From assembly GCA_017457585.1 (NCBI GenBank), contig JAFTHD010000241.1, positions 1 through 6,734 on the forward strand: a stretch of 6,734 nucleotides of DNA, in the 5' to 3' direction. The DNA comes from Bacillota bacterium (GTDB lineage: Bacteria; Bacillota_A; Clostridia; Peptostreptococcales; Anaerovoracaceae). Shown here in pieces: positions 1 through 6,514 of this stretch. Numbering within the stretch: position 1 is the first letter of the stretch; each line of letters begins with the position of its first letter. Position numbers and translations under genes: made by a program. The notes under the pieces were generated by a model, which was given only the letters and a program-made list of their open reading frames with translations, was not told the origin of the DNA and did not search any database.

Positions 1-1
1 C

Positions 2-1147
2 ACCTTCAGAAAGCTACACGAGCAGTACAAAGAGGAACGTGCGGAGGAACAGCAGAAGGTAAGAGACTTGGGCGGCCTTTGCATAATCGGTACAGAGAGG
101 CACGAATCCAGGCGAATCGACAACCAGCTGAGAGGTCGTTCAGGAAGACAGGGAGACCCGTGGCAGACGGTATTCTGCCTTTCAATGGAAGACGAACTCA
201 TGAGGCTGTTCGGCGGAGAAAGGATGCAGTCCATCGTTCAGAAGCTGGGTGTTGAAGAGGACGAAGCTATTGAATCCGGCGTTATTTCAAAGCAGATTGA
301 AAACGCGCAGAGCAAGGTTGAAGGCAAAAACTTCGGAATACGTAAGTACGTTCTTCAGTATGACAACGTAATGAACAAGCAGCGTGAGATTATATATGGC
401 GAGAGAAAGAAGGTTCTCTTCGGTGAAGACCTGAGAGAGGATCTGAGAGCCATGACCCACGAGCTGATAGATCAGATTACAGAGCCTATCGTCTTAGAGT
501 CCAAGTATGCTGAAGAGTGGGACTTCGACACGTTGAACAAGAAGCTGCGCCAGCTTACACCTAACTTCGAGCCGCTCAACTTCGATAAGGAAACGCTTGA
601 TCAGATTGATGCTGACAGCCTGAAGGAAGGCCTCTATGAAGACTTTGACGATCTCTATGCAGAGAAGGAAGAGGAAGTAGGTCTGGATAAGATTCGTGAA
701 GTAGAGAGAATGATCCTCATACGTATCGTCGACAACAAGTGGATGGATCACATCGATGCAATGGATCAGCTGAAGAGCGGAATTGGTCTGAGAGGTCTGG
801 GCGGTCAGGATCCTGCCGGTGCGTATGCGACAGAGGGATTCGACATGTTCGAGGAACTGATTCAGTCCATCAAGGAAGACTTTGTCAAGTTCTGCTACAA
901 CGTGACCGTTGAGACGAGCACAGAGAGACGTGACGTCCTCGGAACGGGCGAAGGCAAGAAGGACGAGTACGTGGACGATACACCGGAGCCTACGTCATCT
1001 GGAAGACCAATGCCGAAGCAGACCCAGGTGCCAAAGAGGCAGAATAAGCAGGAAACCGTTCGTCGCGATCAGCCAAAGGTTGGCAGAAACGACCCGTGCC
1101 CGTGCGGCAGCGGCAAAAAGTACAAGCATTGCTGTGGGCGGAATTGA
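2..1147 (+). CDS. secA: Preprotein translocase ATPase SecA, C-terminal part (5' end outside window)
   Basis: SecA is the cytosolic ATPase that drives unfolded preproteins through the SecYEG channel. The open frame is already running at base 2, so the TTG at 68 is not the start; 381 residues are visible, a little under half of a usual 840-900 residue SecA. Reading left to right: the end of nucleotide-binding domain 2 with its arginine-finger motif ([20 protein letters not shown], about 92-151), the helical scaffold and wing region (HSD/HWD), the two-helix IRA1 element around bases 733-870 ([20 protein letters not shown]), a polar variable linker, and a C-terminal SEC-C zinc-binding motif [13 protein letters not shown] (Cys at fragment residues 366, 368, 377, 378), which in other bacteria binds SecB and/or lipids. 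The SEC-C tail and the conserved catalytic motif make this the housekeeping SecA and argue against an accessory SecA2. One oddity: the Gly that normally follows QGDP is Trp (codon 161-163). secA followed by prfB is the classic Firmicutes order. Confidence 0.97.
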   Translation, partial: TFRKLHEQYKEERAEEQQKVRDLGGLCIIGTERHESRRIDNQLRGRSGRQGDPWQTVFCLSMEDELMRLFGGERMQSIVQKLGVEEDEAIESGVISKQIENAQSKVEGKNFGIRKYVLQYDNVMNKQREIIYGERKKVLFGEDLREDLRAMTHELIDQITEPIVLESKYAEEWDFDTLNKKLRQLTPNFEPLNFDKETLDQIDADSLKEGLYEDFDDLYAEKEEEVGLDKIREVERMILIRIVDNKWMDHIDAMDQLKSGIGLRGLGGQDPAGAYATEGFDMFEELIQSIKEDFVKFCYNVTVETSTERRDVLGTGEGKKDEYVDDTPEPTSSGRPMPKQTQVPKRQNKQETVRRDQPKVGRNDPCPCGSGKKYKHCCGRN

Positions 1148-1157
1148 CCCAATGAGG

Positions 1158-1268
1158 TAGGGCTTCAGCCCTAAGCGAATTGCGGTAATTCCCCCGTCAC
1201 GTGTGCCCCGAATGGGGTATATGTCGCAGCGATACGAGCCGCAGAGCGGCGAAGGAGAGAGTGGCGAC
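1158..1268. repeat. Inverted-repeat-rich spacer between secA and prfB
   Basis: Four short dyads lie in order: TAGGGCT/AGCCCTA (1158-1164 with 1167-1173, tight loop), GAATT/AATTC (1177-1181 with 1187-1191), CCCC/GGGG around GAAT (1206-1217), and GCCGC/GCGGC around AGA (1238-1250). The last is nested inside a fifth pair, GTCGC/GCGAC (1223-1227 with 1264-1268). None is followed by a T-run, so a standard intrinsic terminator for secA is not visible. The stretch could be a structured leader of the prfB transcript, an RNA-processing/stability element, or a member of a dispersed REP-like intergenic repeat. The pairings are directly seen; the role is inferred. Confidence 0.5.
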
Positions 1269-1331
1269 CAACGACAATAGAAGCACCAATCGCCATAGAC
1301 GATTTTACCCACAACCATAAAGGAGAAACAC

Positions 1332-2430
1332 ATGCAATTAGACGAAATTAAAGGCAAACTGCCGGCATTGAGAACAATGCTCCGTGAGGCAGGTGAGTCC
1401 CTTTGACCCGGCAGGGTTAAGGGAAAGACTCAGCGAAATAGAAGACAAGATGAACGAAGCGGGATTCTGGGATGACCCGGAATCGGCGCAGAAACTGATG
1501 AAAGAAAAGAAAAACATCGAGGACACCGTAAGCCAGATTGAAGACCTTGAGTCGAGACTTGGCGACCTGGATGTTCTCATCGAGATGTACGAAGAAGAAC
1601 CGGATGAGGATCTGCTCAGTGAGGCAGAAGAAGACGTGACTTCTTTAGAAAAAGAACTGGAAGCACTGAGGCTCGCCACACTTTTGGACGGAAAGTACGA
1701 CGGAAATAACGCCATCATTTCAGTCCACGCAGGATCCGGCGGAACGGCCGCACAGGACTGGGCAGAGCTGCTCCTGAGGATGTACACAAGGTACTGCGAA
1801 AAGAAGAAGTACAAGGCGAAGATGATATCCCTGCAGGACGACACGGAGGGTGGCATCAAGAGCGCGACCCTTTTGGTGGAGGGAAAGAACGCCTACGGGT
1901 ATCTGAAAAACGAGAAGGGCGTACACAGGCTCGTAAGAATATCGCCTTTTGATTCCTCCGGAAGACGTCACACCTCCTTTGCATCCCTCGATGTAGTACC
2001 GGAGATAGACGATGACGTGGAAGTTGAGATCAATCCGGAAGACCTGCGGATCGATACCTACAGATCCAGCGGAGCCGGCGGACAGCACGTCAACACCACC
2101 GATTCTGCCATCAGAATCACCCACATTCCGACAAACATCGTAGTCACCTGCCAGAATGAACGATCACAGGTTCAGAACAAGGCGACTGCCATGAAACTGC
2201 TCATGTCAAAGCTGGTGGAGCTGAAAGAGCAGGAGCAGAAGAAGACCCTGGATGAACTGAAAGGGGACTACAGCCAGATTACCTGGGGCAGCCAGATTCG
2301 TTCCTACGTTTTTCACCCGTACAAAATGGTGAAGGATCACAGGACCGGCGCGGAAGTAGGTAACGTGGATGCCGTTATGGACGGCGATTTGGATTATTTC
2401 ATAAACGAAAAGCTTAAGCAAAAGGAGTAA
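1332..2430 (+). CDS. prfB: Peptide chain release factor 2, expressed by +1 programmed frameshift
   Basis: RF2 recognises UGA and UAA stop codons on the ribosome and triggers peptidyl-tRNA hydrolysis. The gene is read as join(1332-1403, 1405-2430): ATG 1332 follows a good AAGGAG site (1319-1324), 24 codons run to CTT (1401-1403), then an in-frame TGA (1404-1406) is bypassed by a +1 slip so that GAC (1405-1407) encodes Asp25. The product is 365 residues, the same length as Escherichia coli RF2. The GTG at 1384 that opens the downstream frame is not the real start: it would remove the conserved N-terminal helix. Visible domains are the coiled N-terminal domain (about 1-120), the stop-recognition SPF tripeptide (residues 204-206, in RISPFDSSGRRH) and the catalytic GGQ loop (residues 249-251, in SSGAGGQHVN); SPF, as opposed to PxT, identifies RF2 and not RF1. 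Its stop codon is 3 bases from tex, suggesting cotranscription. Expression is expected to be autoregulated: low RF2 slows termination at the TGA and favours the slip. Confidence 0.97.
1391..1407 (+). promoter_or_regulatory. prfB: prfB programmed +1 frameshift signal
   Basis: The slip site is CTT TGA C (1401-1407), the canonical prfB heptamer: the peptidyl-tRNA on CTT slips one base to TTT and TGA C becomes GAC. The internal Shine-Dalgarno-like stimulator lies just upstream as AGGTGAG (1391-1397), three bases (TCC) before CTT. AGGTGA is complementary to UCACCU in the 16S rRNA 3' tail. It sits where E. coli has AGGGGG, but pairing with the anti-SD would be shifted toward the 5' side of that tail. 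An RF2 gene of normal length only results if the shift is used. Confidence 0.95.
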
Positions 2431-2433
2431 AAG

Positions 2434-4692
2434 ATGGATCTGATTAAGGTGCTCACCGAGGAGTTTGGCCTTAAGACTTCACAGGTGAGAGAGACTGTGA
2501 AACTGATTGACGAAGGGAACACCATACCGTTTATTGCGAGATACAGAAAAGAGGCAACGGGCGGTCTCAGTGACGTGGTGCTTCGCGATATGAACGATCG
2601 CATCACCTATTTGAGAAACCTGGAAGAGCGAAAGGAAGAAGTCGTAAGGCTCATTGACGAGCAGGGCAAGCTGACGGAGGAACTGAGAAGCCAGATCGAA
2701 GAGGCTGAAGTCCTTCAGAGGGTGGAGGATCTGTACAAGCCGTTTAAGAAAAAGAGGGCGACACGAGGTTCGAAGGCTCGCGAAAAGGGTCTTGCGCCTC
2801 TCGCAGAAATCATGAGATTGCAAAAGGAGGAAAGCGGGCTGCCCGAAGAGGTGGCCCAAACTTTCGTAAACGAAGAGCTGGGCGTTAGCTCCGCCGACGA
2901 AGCACTGCAGGGTGCATGCGACATCATAGCGGAGGAAATCTCCGACGATCCCGAGATTGTATCGGAGATAAGGGAAAAGACGGCACACAGCGCGGTGATA
3001 AATACCGAAGCGGCAGATCCTGAGGAGAAGACCGTGTACGAGATGTACTACGAATTCGCAGAAGGCGCTTCAAAGATTCCGAATCACCGTATCCTTGCAA
3101 TCAACAGGGGAGAGAAGGAAAAGAAGCTGAAAGTAAAGGTGCTCACCGATGCAGAGAAGATGGAATCCATCATCGCAGCGAAGGTAATAACAAACGAGAA
3201 GTCCATATATAGCGGACTTTTGAAGGAGACGATCGCAGATTCCTATAAGCGCCTCATCGCGCCGTCCGCCGAGAGAGAACTTAGAACGGCGCTGACGGAG
3301 AGAGCAGAAGCCGAGGCGGTTAAGGTCTTTGCAAAGAACACGGAGAAGCTGCTCATGGTGCCGCCTGTAAAGGGTGCGCGCATCATCAGCATAGACCCGG
3401 GCTTCAGGACGGGCTGCAAGGTTGCCGTGCTCGACGAGACGGGAAAGCTGAAGGCCTACACCACCGTTTACCCGACTGAGCCGAAGAAGGACGTGGCCGG
3501 CACGAAGAAGGTGCTGAAGAAACTGGCGGAAAAGTACAATATCAATACGATTGTAATAGGAAACGGAACGGCGTCCCGGGAGACAGAGGAAGTGGTTGCG
3601 GATTTCATAAGAGAGACAGGACTGCCGATTAACTACACGATTGTGAACGAGGCAGGAGCGTCGGTTTACTCCGCTTCCAAACTTGCAACGGAGGAATATC
3701 CGGATCTCGATGTTACGGTGAGAGGCGCCATGTCCCTTGGGAGAAGACTCCAGGATCCACTTGCGGAGCTTGTAAAGATTCCAACAAAGAGCATAGGCGT
3801 AGGCCAGTATCAGCACGACATAAACCAGACCCTTTTGGAAAAGGCCCTGGACGGCGTGGTTGAGGACTGCGTAAACAGAGTGGGAGTCGACCTGAACACA
3901 GCGTCACCTTCTCTCCTTTCTCACGTCGCCGGAATCAACATGGGTATTGCAAAGAACATCGTGGCATACAGGGAAGAAAACGGCGTATTTACAGACCGGA
4001 AACAGTTAAAGAAAGTGCCGAAACTTGGGGATAAGACCTTCGGGCAGTGCGCCGGGTTCATGCGCATAAGCGGAGGAAAGAATCCACTGGACGGTACATC
4101 CGTTCATCCTGAGTCCTACAGTGCAGCAGAGGAAATGCTGAAAAAGCTGGGGATTGATAAGTCTGAGATTACAGGCGGATTCACAGGCATGGACGATAAG
4201 ATATGGGAAGTATACGGCAAGGAAGAAAAGCAGCCGGCTCCTAAGAAACGTGCCAAAGGTCTTGCTGCGCTGGCAGAGCTTTCAAAGCCAGATGATAAGC
4301 CGAAGCGCAACATGAAACAGGCCGTGCACAAAATGGCAGAGGACCTTGGCATAGGAGAACCGACTCTCAGGGATATCATAGAGGAAGTGAAGAAACCGGG
4401 AAGGGATCCCCGTGAAGACGCACCGCCGGTTGTTTTCAGAAATGACGTGAAATCCTTTGACGATCTGAAAATCGATATGGAACTGGAAGGAACGGTGAGA
4501 AACGTGGTGGACTTCGGGGCCTTTGTTGACATCGGAGTAAAAAATGACGGGCTGGTTCACATATCGGAAATGAGCAAGAAAGGGTTCGTAAAACATCCTA
4601 TGGATGTTGTTTCCGTCGGGGACACGGTCAAGGTGAAAATCATAAAGATAGACAGAGAAAAACAGCGTGTCGGACTCACCATGAAACTGTAA
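2434..4692 (+). CDS. tex: Tex family S1 RNA-binding transcription accessory protein
   Basis: Tex proteins are cytoplasmic nucleic-acid-binding factors related to the core of eukaryotic Spt6; they are tied to transcription, toxin-gene expression and stress or DNA-damage tolerance, but their exact biochemical role is unsettled. The 752-residue product shows the family order: a Tex N-terminal helical region with IPFIARYRKEATGGLSD (31-47) and DLYKPFKKKRATRGSKAREK (99-118); a YqgF/RNase H-like domain starting at SIDPGFRTG (319-327) and continuing through GNGTASRETE (376-385) and VNEAGASVYSAS (404-415); a helix-hairpin-helix region (about 487-545, LNTASPSLLSHVAGI); and a C-terminal S1 domain (about 682-752, GTVRNVVDFGAFVDIG). 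A Lys/Pro-rich stretch at about 596-630 precedes the usual LGIGEPTLRDIIEE segment and looks longer than in most relatives. ATG 2434 has AAAGGAG (2421-2427) six bases upstream, lying inside the last codons of prfB, so translation is probably coupled to RF2 synthesis. No clear intrinsic terminator was seen after the stop. Confidence 0.96.
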   Translation: MDLIKVLTEEFGLKTSQVRETVKLIDEGNTIPFIARYRKEATGGLSDVVLRDMNDRITYLRNLEERKEEVVRLIDEQGKLTEELRSQIEEAEVLQRVEDLYKPFKKKRATRGSKAREKGLAPLAEIMRLQKEESGLPEEVAQTFVNEELGVSSADEALQGACDIIAEEISDDPEIVSEIREKTAHSAVINTEAADPEEKTVYEMYYEFAEGASKIPNHRILAINRGEKEKKLKVKVLTDAEKMESIIAAKVITNEKSIYSGLLKETIADSYKRLIAPSAERELRTALTERAEAEAVKVFAKNTEKLLMVPPVKGARIISIDPGFRTGCKVAVLDETGKLKAYTTVYPTEPKKDVAGTKKVLKKLAEKYNINTIVIGNGTASRETEEVVADFIRETGLPINYTIVNEAGASVYSASKLATEEYPDLDVTVRGAMSLGRRLQDPLAELVKIPTKSIGVGQYQHDINQTLLEKALDGVVEDCVNRVGVDLNTASPSLLSHVAGINMGIAKNIVAYREENGVFTDRKQLKKVPKLGDKTFGQCAGFMRISGGKNPLDGTSVHPESYSAAEEMLKKLGIDKSEITGGFTGMDDKIWEVYGKEEKQPAPKKRAKGLAALAELSKPDDKPKRNMKQAVHKMAEDLGIGEPTLRDIIEEVKKPGRDPREDAPPVVFRNDVKSFDDLKIDMELEGTVRNVVDFGAFVDIGVKNDGLVHISEMSKKGFVKHPMDVVSVGDTVKVKIIKIDREKQRVGLTMKL

Positions 4693-4762
4693 AGAATTGT
4701 CTGAAAACTATTTTCGGCGTAGTTGTGAGAACGTTGAAATTACAGGGGTTAAAGGGTGATGG

Positions 4763-4784
4763 AATACTGTTTGTATACAGTATT
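4763..4784. promoter_or_regulatory. 8-bp perfect dyad upstream of the decarboxylase gene, possible operator
   Basis: AATACTGT (4763-4770) and ACAGTATT (4777-4784) are perfect inverted copies around a 6-base centre TTGTAT. The dyad ends 15 bases before the proposed -35 hexamer at 4800. It is AT-rich, is followed by TTAAAAAG and not a T-run, and so makes a poor intrinsic terminator for tex; its size and symmetry are those of a dimeric repressor or activator site. The symmetry is seen; the binding role is inferred. Confidence 0.4.
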
Positions 4785-4799
4785 TAAAAAGCCAAAGCC

Positions 4800-4828
4800 T
4801 TGTATTGAAATAGTGCTTATGTTAACAT
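4800..4828 (+). promoter_or_regulatory. Putative sigma-A promoter for the decarboxylase beta subunit
   Basis: A weak -35 TTGTAT (4800-4805) is separated by 17 bases from a -10 TAACAT (4823-4828) that carries an extended -10 TG motif (4820-4821). Transcription would begin near 4835 and give a leader of about 50 bases ending in AAAGGAG (4871-4877), nine bases before ATG 4887. Spacing and the TG element compensate for poor hexamers. The 194-base gap after tex and the following terminator support a separate transcript. Confidence 0.45.
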
Positions 4829-4886
4829 CAACTGTGTAGCGCTGGCAATAGGGCTATATCGTTTTAAGGAAAAGGAGACTTGACAA

Positions 4887-6044
4887 ATGGGCGAAGTTTT
4901 TGGAGCAATAGCGCGCCTGGCTGCTGATACAGGTATCGCTAATTTCACCTACCAAAGCGGAATAATGATTTTGGTATCATTTATATTCCTCTACTTGGCT
5001 ATCAGACACGGATTCGAACCACTCCTTCTGGTTCCTATCGCATTCGGTATGTTACTTTCAAACCTGCCTGTGACGGGAATGTTCATTCATGACTACGTAA
5101 TTAACGACTCGTCGCAGCTTACGGATGCAGGTATACTGACGGTATTTTATGCATTGAAACCGTTGTTGCCGTCCCTGATATTCTTAGGGGTAGGTGCCAT
5201 GACGGACTTTGGGCCGCTCATTGCGAATCCTAAGTCGCTGCTCATGGGTGCAGCAGCACAGCTCGGTATATTCTTCGCATTCTTTGCAGCTATCATCCTG
5301 GGCTTCGACGCACAGGAAGCAGCTTCCATCGGTATCATCGGCGGAGCTGACGGCCCGACAGCAATTTACCTGACTGGTAAGCTTGCAGACCACTTGCTGG
5401 GACCTATCGCAGTAGCTGCATATTCATACATGGCTCTCGTACCGGTTATTCAGCCGCCTATCATGAAAGCGCTGACGACAGAGCACGAAAGACAGATTAA
5501 GATGGAACAGCTTAGAGTTGTTTCACAGAGAGAGAAGATTCTCTTCCCGATCGCTGTAACAGTAGTAGTAGTTCTCTTACTCCCATCTGCAGCACCACTG
5601 GTTGGTATGCTCATGCTGGGGAACCTGTTCAAGGAATCAGGAAGAACTACAAGACTTTCGGATACTTCATCAAATGCACTGATGAACATCCTGGTTATCC
5701 TCCTGGGAACATGCGTAGGCGCATCAGCACAGGGTAACAGCTTCATCAATGTAGCAACCGTTAAAATCATAGTTCTCGGTATCTGCGCATTCGCAGTTGG
5801 TACAGCAGGCGGCGTACTCATCGCTAAGCTGATGAACGCGCTTACAGGCGGCAAGATTAATCCGCTCATCGGATCCGCAGGCGTATCGGCCGTACCTATG
5901 GCAGCGAGAGTATCACAGATTGAAGGTCAGAAGGCGAATCCGAGCAACTTCCTGCTCATGCATGCGATGGGACCGAACGTAGCAGGCGTTATCGGCTCAG
6001 GTGTTGCAGCAGCAGTAATGCTCTCCATGTTCGGAGGATTCTAA
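4887..6044 (+). CDS. oadB: Na+-translocating decarboxylase beta subunit (OadB/GcdB/MmdB family)
   Basis: This family forms the membrane sodium pump of biotin-dependent decarboxylases: it decarboxylates carboxybiotin presented by the biotin carrier and couples this to Na+ export. The symbol is given at family level; the substrate (oxaloacetate, glutaconyl-CoA, methylmalonyl-CoA) is set by the alpha subunit and cannot be read here, although glutaconyl-CoA would suit an amino-acid fermenter. The 385-residue protein is almost wholly hydrophobic segments (for example about 25-63, 94-140, 217-246, 265-282, 290-316, 355-382). Diagnostic motifs are GGADGPT (152-158), [15 protein letters not shown] (177-191), [14 protein letters not shown] (324-337) and HAMGPNVAG (359-367). 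Subtracting a constant 48 from Klebsiella OadB numbering places the known functional residues Asp203, Tyr229, Asn373, Gly377 and Ser382 on D155, Y181, N325, G329 and S334 here, so the Na+/proton path looks intact. ATG 4887 has AAAGGAG at good spacing. No alpha, gamma/delta or biotin-carrier gene lies next to it; it seems monocistronic. Confidence 0.95.
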   Translation: MGEVFGAIARLAADTGIANFTYQSGIMILVSFIFLYLAIRHGFEPLLLVPIAFGMLLSNLPVTGMFIHDYVINDSSQLTDAGILTVFYALKPLLPSLIFLGVGAMTDFGPLIANPKSLLMGAAAQLGIFFAFFAAIILGFDAQEAASIGIIGGADGPTAIYLTGKLADHLLGPIAVAAYSYMALVPVIQPPIMKALTTEHERQIKMEQLRVVSQREKILFPIAVTVVVVLLLPSAAPLVGMLMLGNLFKESGRTTRLSDTSSNALMNILVILLGTCVGASAQGNSFINVATVKIIVLGICAFAVGTAGGVLIAKLMNALTGGKINPLIGSAGVSAVPMAARVSQIEGQKANPSNFLLMHAMGPNVAGVIGSGVAAAVMLSMFGGF

Positions 6045-6082
6045 ACAAGACAATCTCTAAAATCATTTTTATACACCGCGAG

Positions 6083-6109
6083 AAGCTTGGCTCTTTGAGT
6101 CAGGCTTTT
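6083..6109 (+). terminator. Likely intrinsic terminator of the decarboxylase beta subunit gene
   Basis: Arms AAGCTTGGCTC (6083-6093) and GAGTCAGGCTT (6097-6107) pair over 11 positions with two G-U wobbles and a TTT loop (6094-6096). The 3' arm runs into a short TTTT (6106-6109) before CC. It lies 38 bases after the stop codon. The stem is convincing; the short T-tract lowers confidence in efficient termination. Confidence 0.55.
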
Positions 6110-6463
6110 CCACATGTTAGGGGAATTTACCCCAGGTAAGCAAGATGGAATGGAAGGCCTTTCTTGCGCATGCGCATCGACGCGGCTATATTGCGGCCTC
6201 TGCTGACGATTCCCTACTGTAAATAATCCCTACTAAATGGGGATTGTTCAGTAAAGCTGTGATATTTTGCCCTAAAACCTCTTGTTTGAAGGCAATCTAC
6301 TGCAATTTGGAAAGACTTGAACCGTTTAGTTCAGTAAAGTGTGGAGCTTTTACTGAACAGACCTTGAGAAAAGAAACAACTTATCAGTGACACATCTTGT
6401 TCAGGTCAAATTATTAGTAGTAAAATGGAAATGTACTGAAAAAAGGATATGTTTAATATCAAT
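6110..6463. other. Gene-poor intergenic stretch with several dyads and repeats
   Basis: No RNA gene or well-supported coding region was recognised on either strand. The left part (about 6145-6215) is more GC-rich and contains a perfect 12-base palindrome TGCGCATGCGCA (6165-6176), inside a 25-codon open frame (ATG 6145 to TAA 6220-6222) with no good ribosome binding site. Smaller dyads are GGGG/CCCC around AATTTA (6120-6133) and AATCCC/GGGATT (6225-6230 with 6240-6245); TCCCTACT occurs twice (6211-6218 and 6227-6234). The right part is AT-rich and carries the GTTCAGTAAA repeats described separately. Confidence 0.6.
6245..6359. repeat. GTTCAGTAAA repeat set: two direct copies and one inverted copy
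   Basis: GTTCAGTAAAG occurs at 6246-6256 and again at 6329-6339; its inverse TTTACTGAAC is at 6349-6358. The second and third copies form a perfect 10-bp stem with a 10-base loop (6329-6358). The first and third copies extend into near-perfect terminal inverted repeats, TGTTCAGTAAAGCT (6245-6258) against AGCTTTTACTGAACA (6345-6359), differing by one extra base, bounding about 115 bases. No T-run follows, so it is not a standard terminator. It could be a small non-autonomous mobile element (no target-site duplication seen), a paired operator, or a structured RNA. The repeats are directly visible; the nature is open. Confidence 0.55.
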
Positions 6464-6493
6464 CTGACAGTAAAATTGACATAACGATAGAAA
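6464..6493 (+). promoter_or_regulatory. Weak candidate promoter for the HAD phosphatase gene
   Basis: CTGACA (6464-6469) and TAGAAA (6488-6493) are 18 bases apart and resemble sigma-A hexamers, placing a start just before the ribosome binding site. A perfect TTGACA also sits at 6476-6481, but no acceptable -10 follows it at 16-18 bases. The two hexamers are part of a 12-base tandem repeat, so this could equally be a protein-binding site. Confidence 0.25.
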
Positions 6494-6514
6494 CATGAAT
6501 GCGAGGAGATAGGT

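Noticed and set aside
995..1357. 120-codon open frame on the minus strand across the end of secA and the secA-prfB spacer
   Set aside because: It overlaps the well-supported end of secA and the start of prfB, has no recognisable domain, and its composition follows the inverted repeats of the spacer; it is best read as a shadow frame.
1404..1406. In-frame TGA in prfB suggesting a pseudogene or sequencing error
   Set aside because: The CTT TGA C context with an upstream SD-like element is the known RF2 autoregulatory frameshift, and the joined product has the expected 365-residue length and motifs.
3070..3816. 248-codon open frame on the minus strand inside tex
   Set aside because: It lies wholly within the tex coding region, whose conserved motifs are on the + strand, and its translation shows no family resemblance.
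4763..4790. Dyad after tex considered as a tex terminator
   Set aside because: The stem is AT-rich and is followed by TTAAAAAG with no T-run on the + strand; the reverse direction also lacks a T-run directly after the stem, and no minus-strand gene is present.
6329..6358. Strong hairpin considered as an intrinsic terminator
   Set aside because: The 3' arm is followed by AGACCTTGAG with no T-tract, and a better terminator candidate lies much closer to the upstream gene at 6083-6109.
6110..6514. Possible riboswitch or T-box leader before the phosphatase
   Set aside because: No recognised conserved core, T-box sequence or terminator/antiterminator pair next to the start codon could be found by eye.
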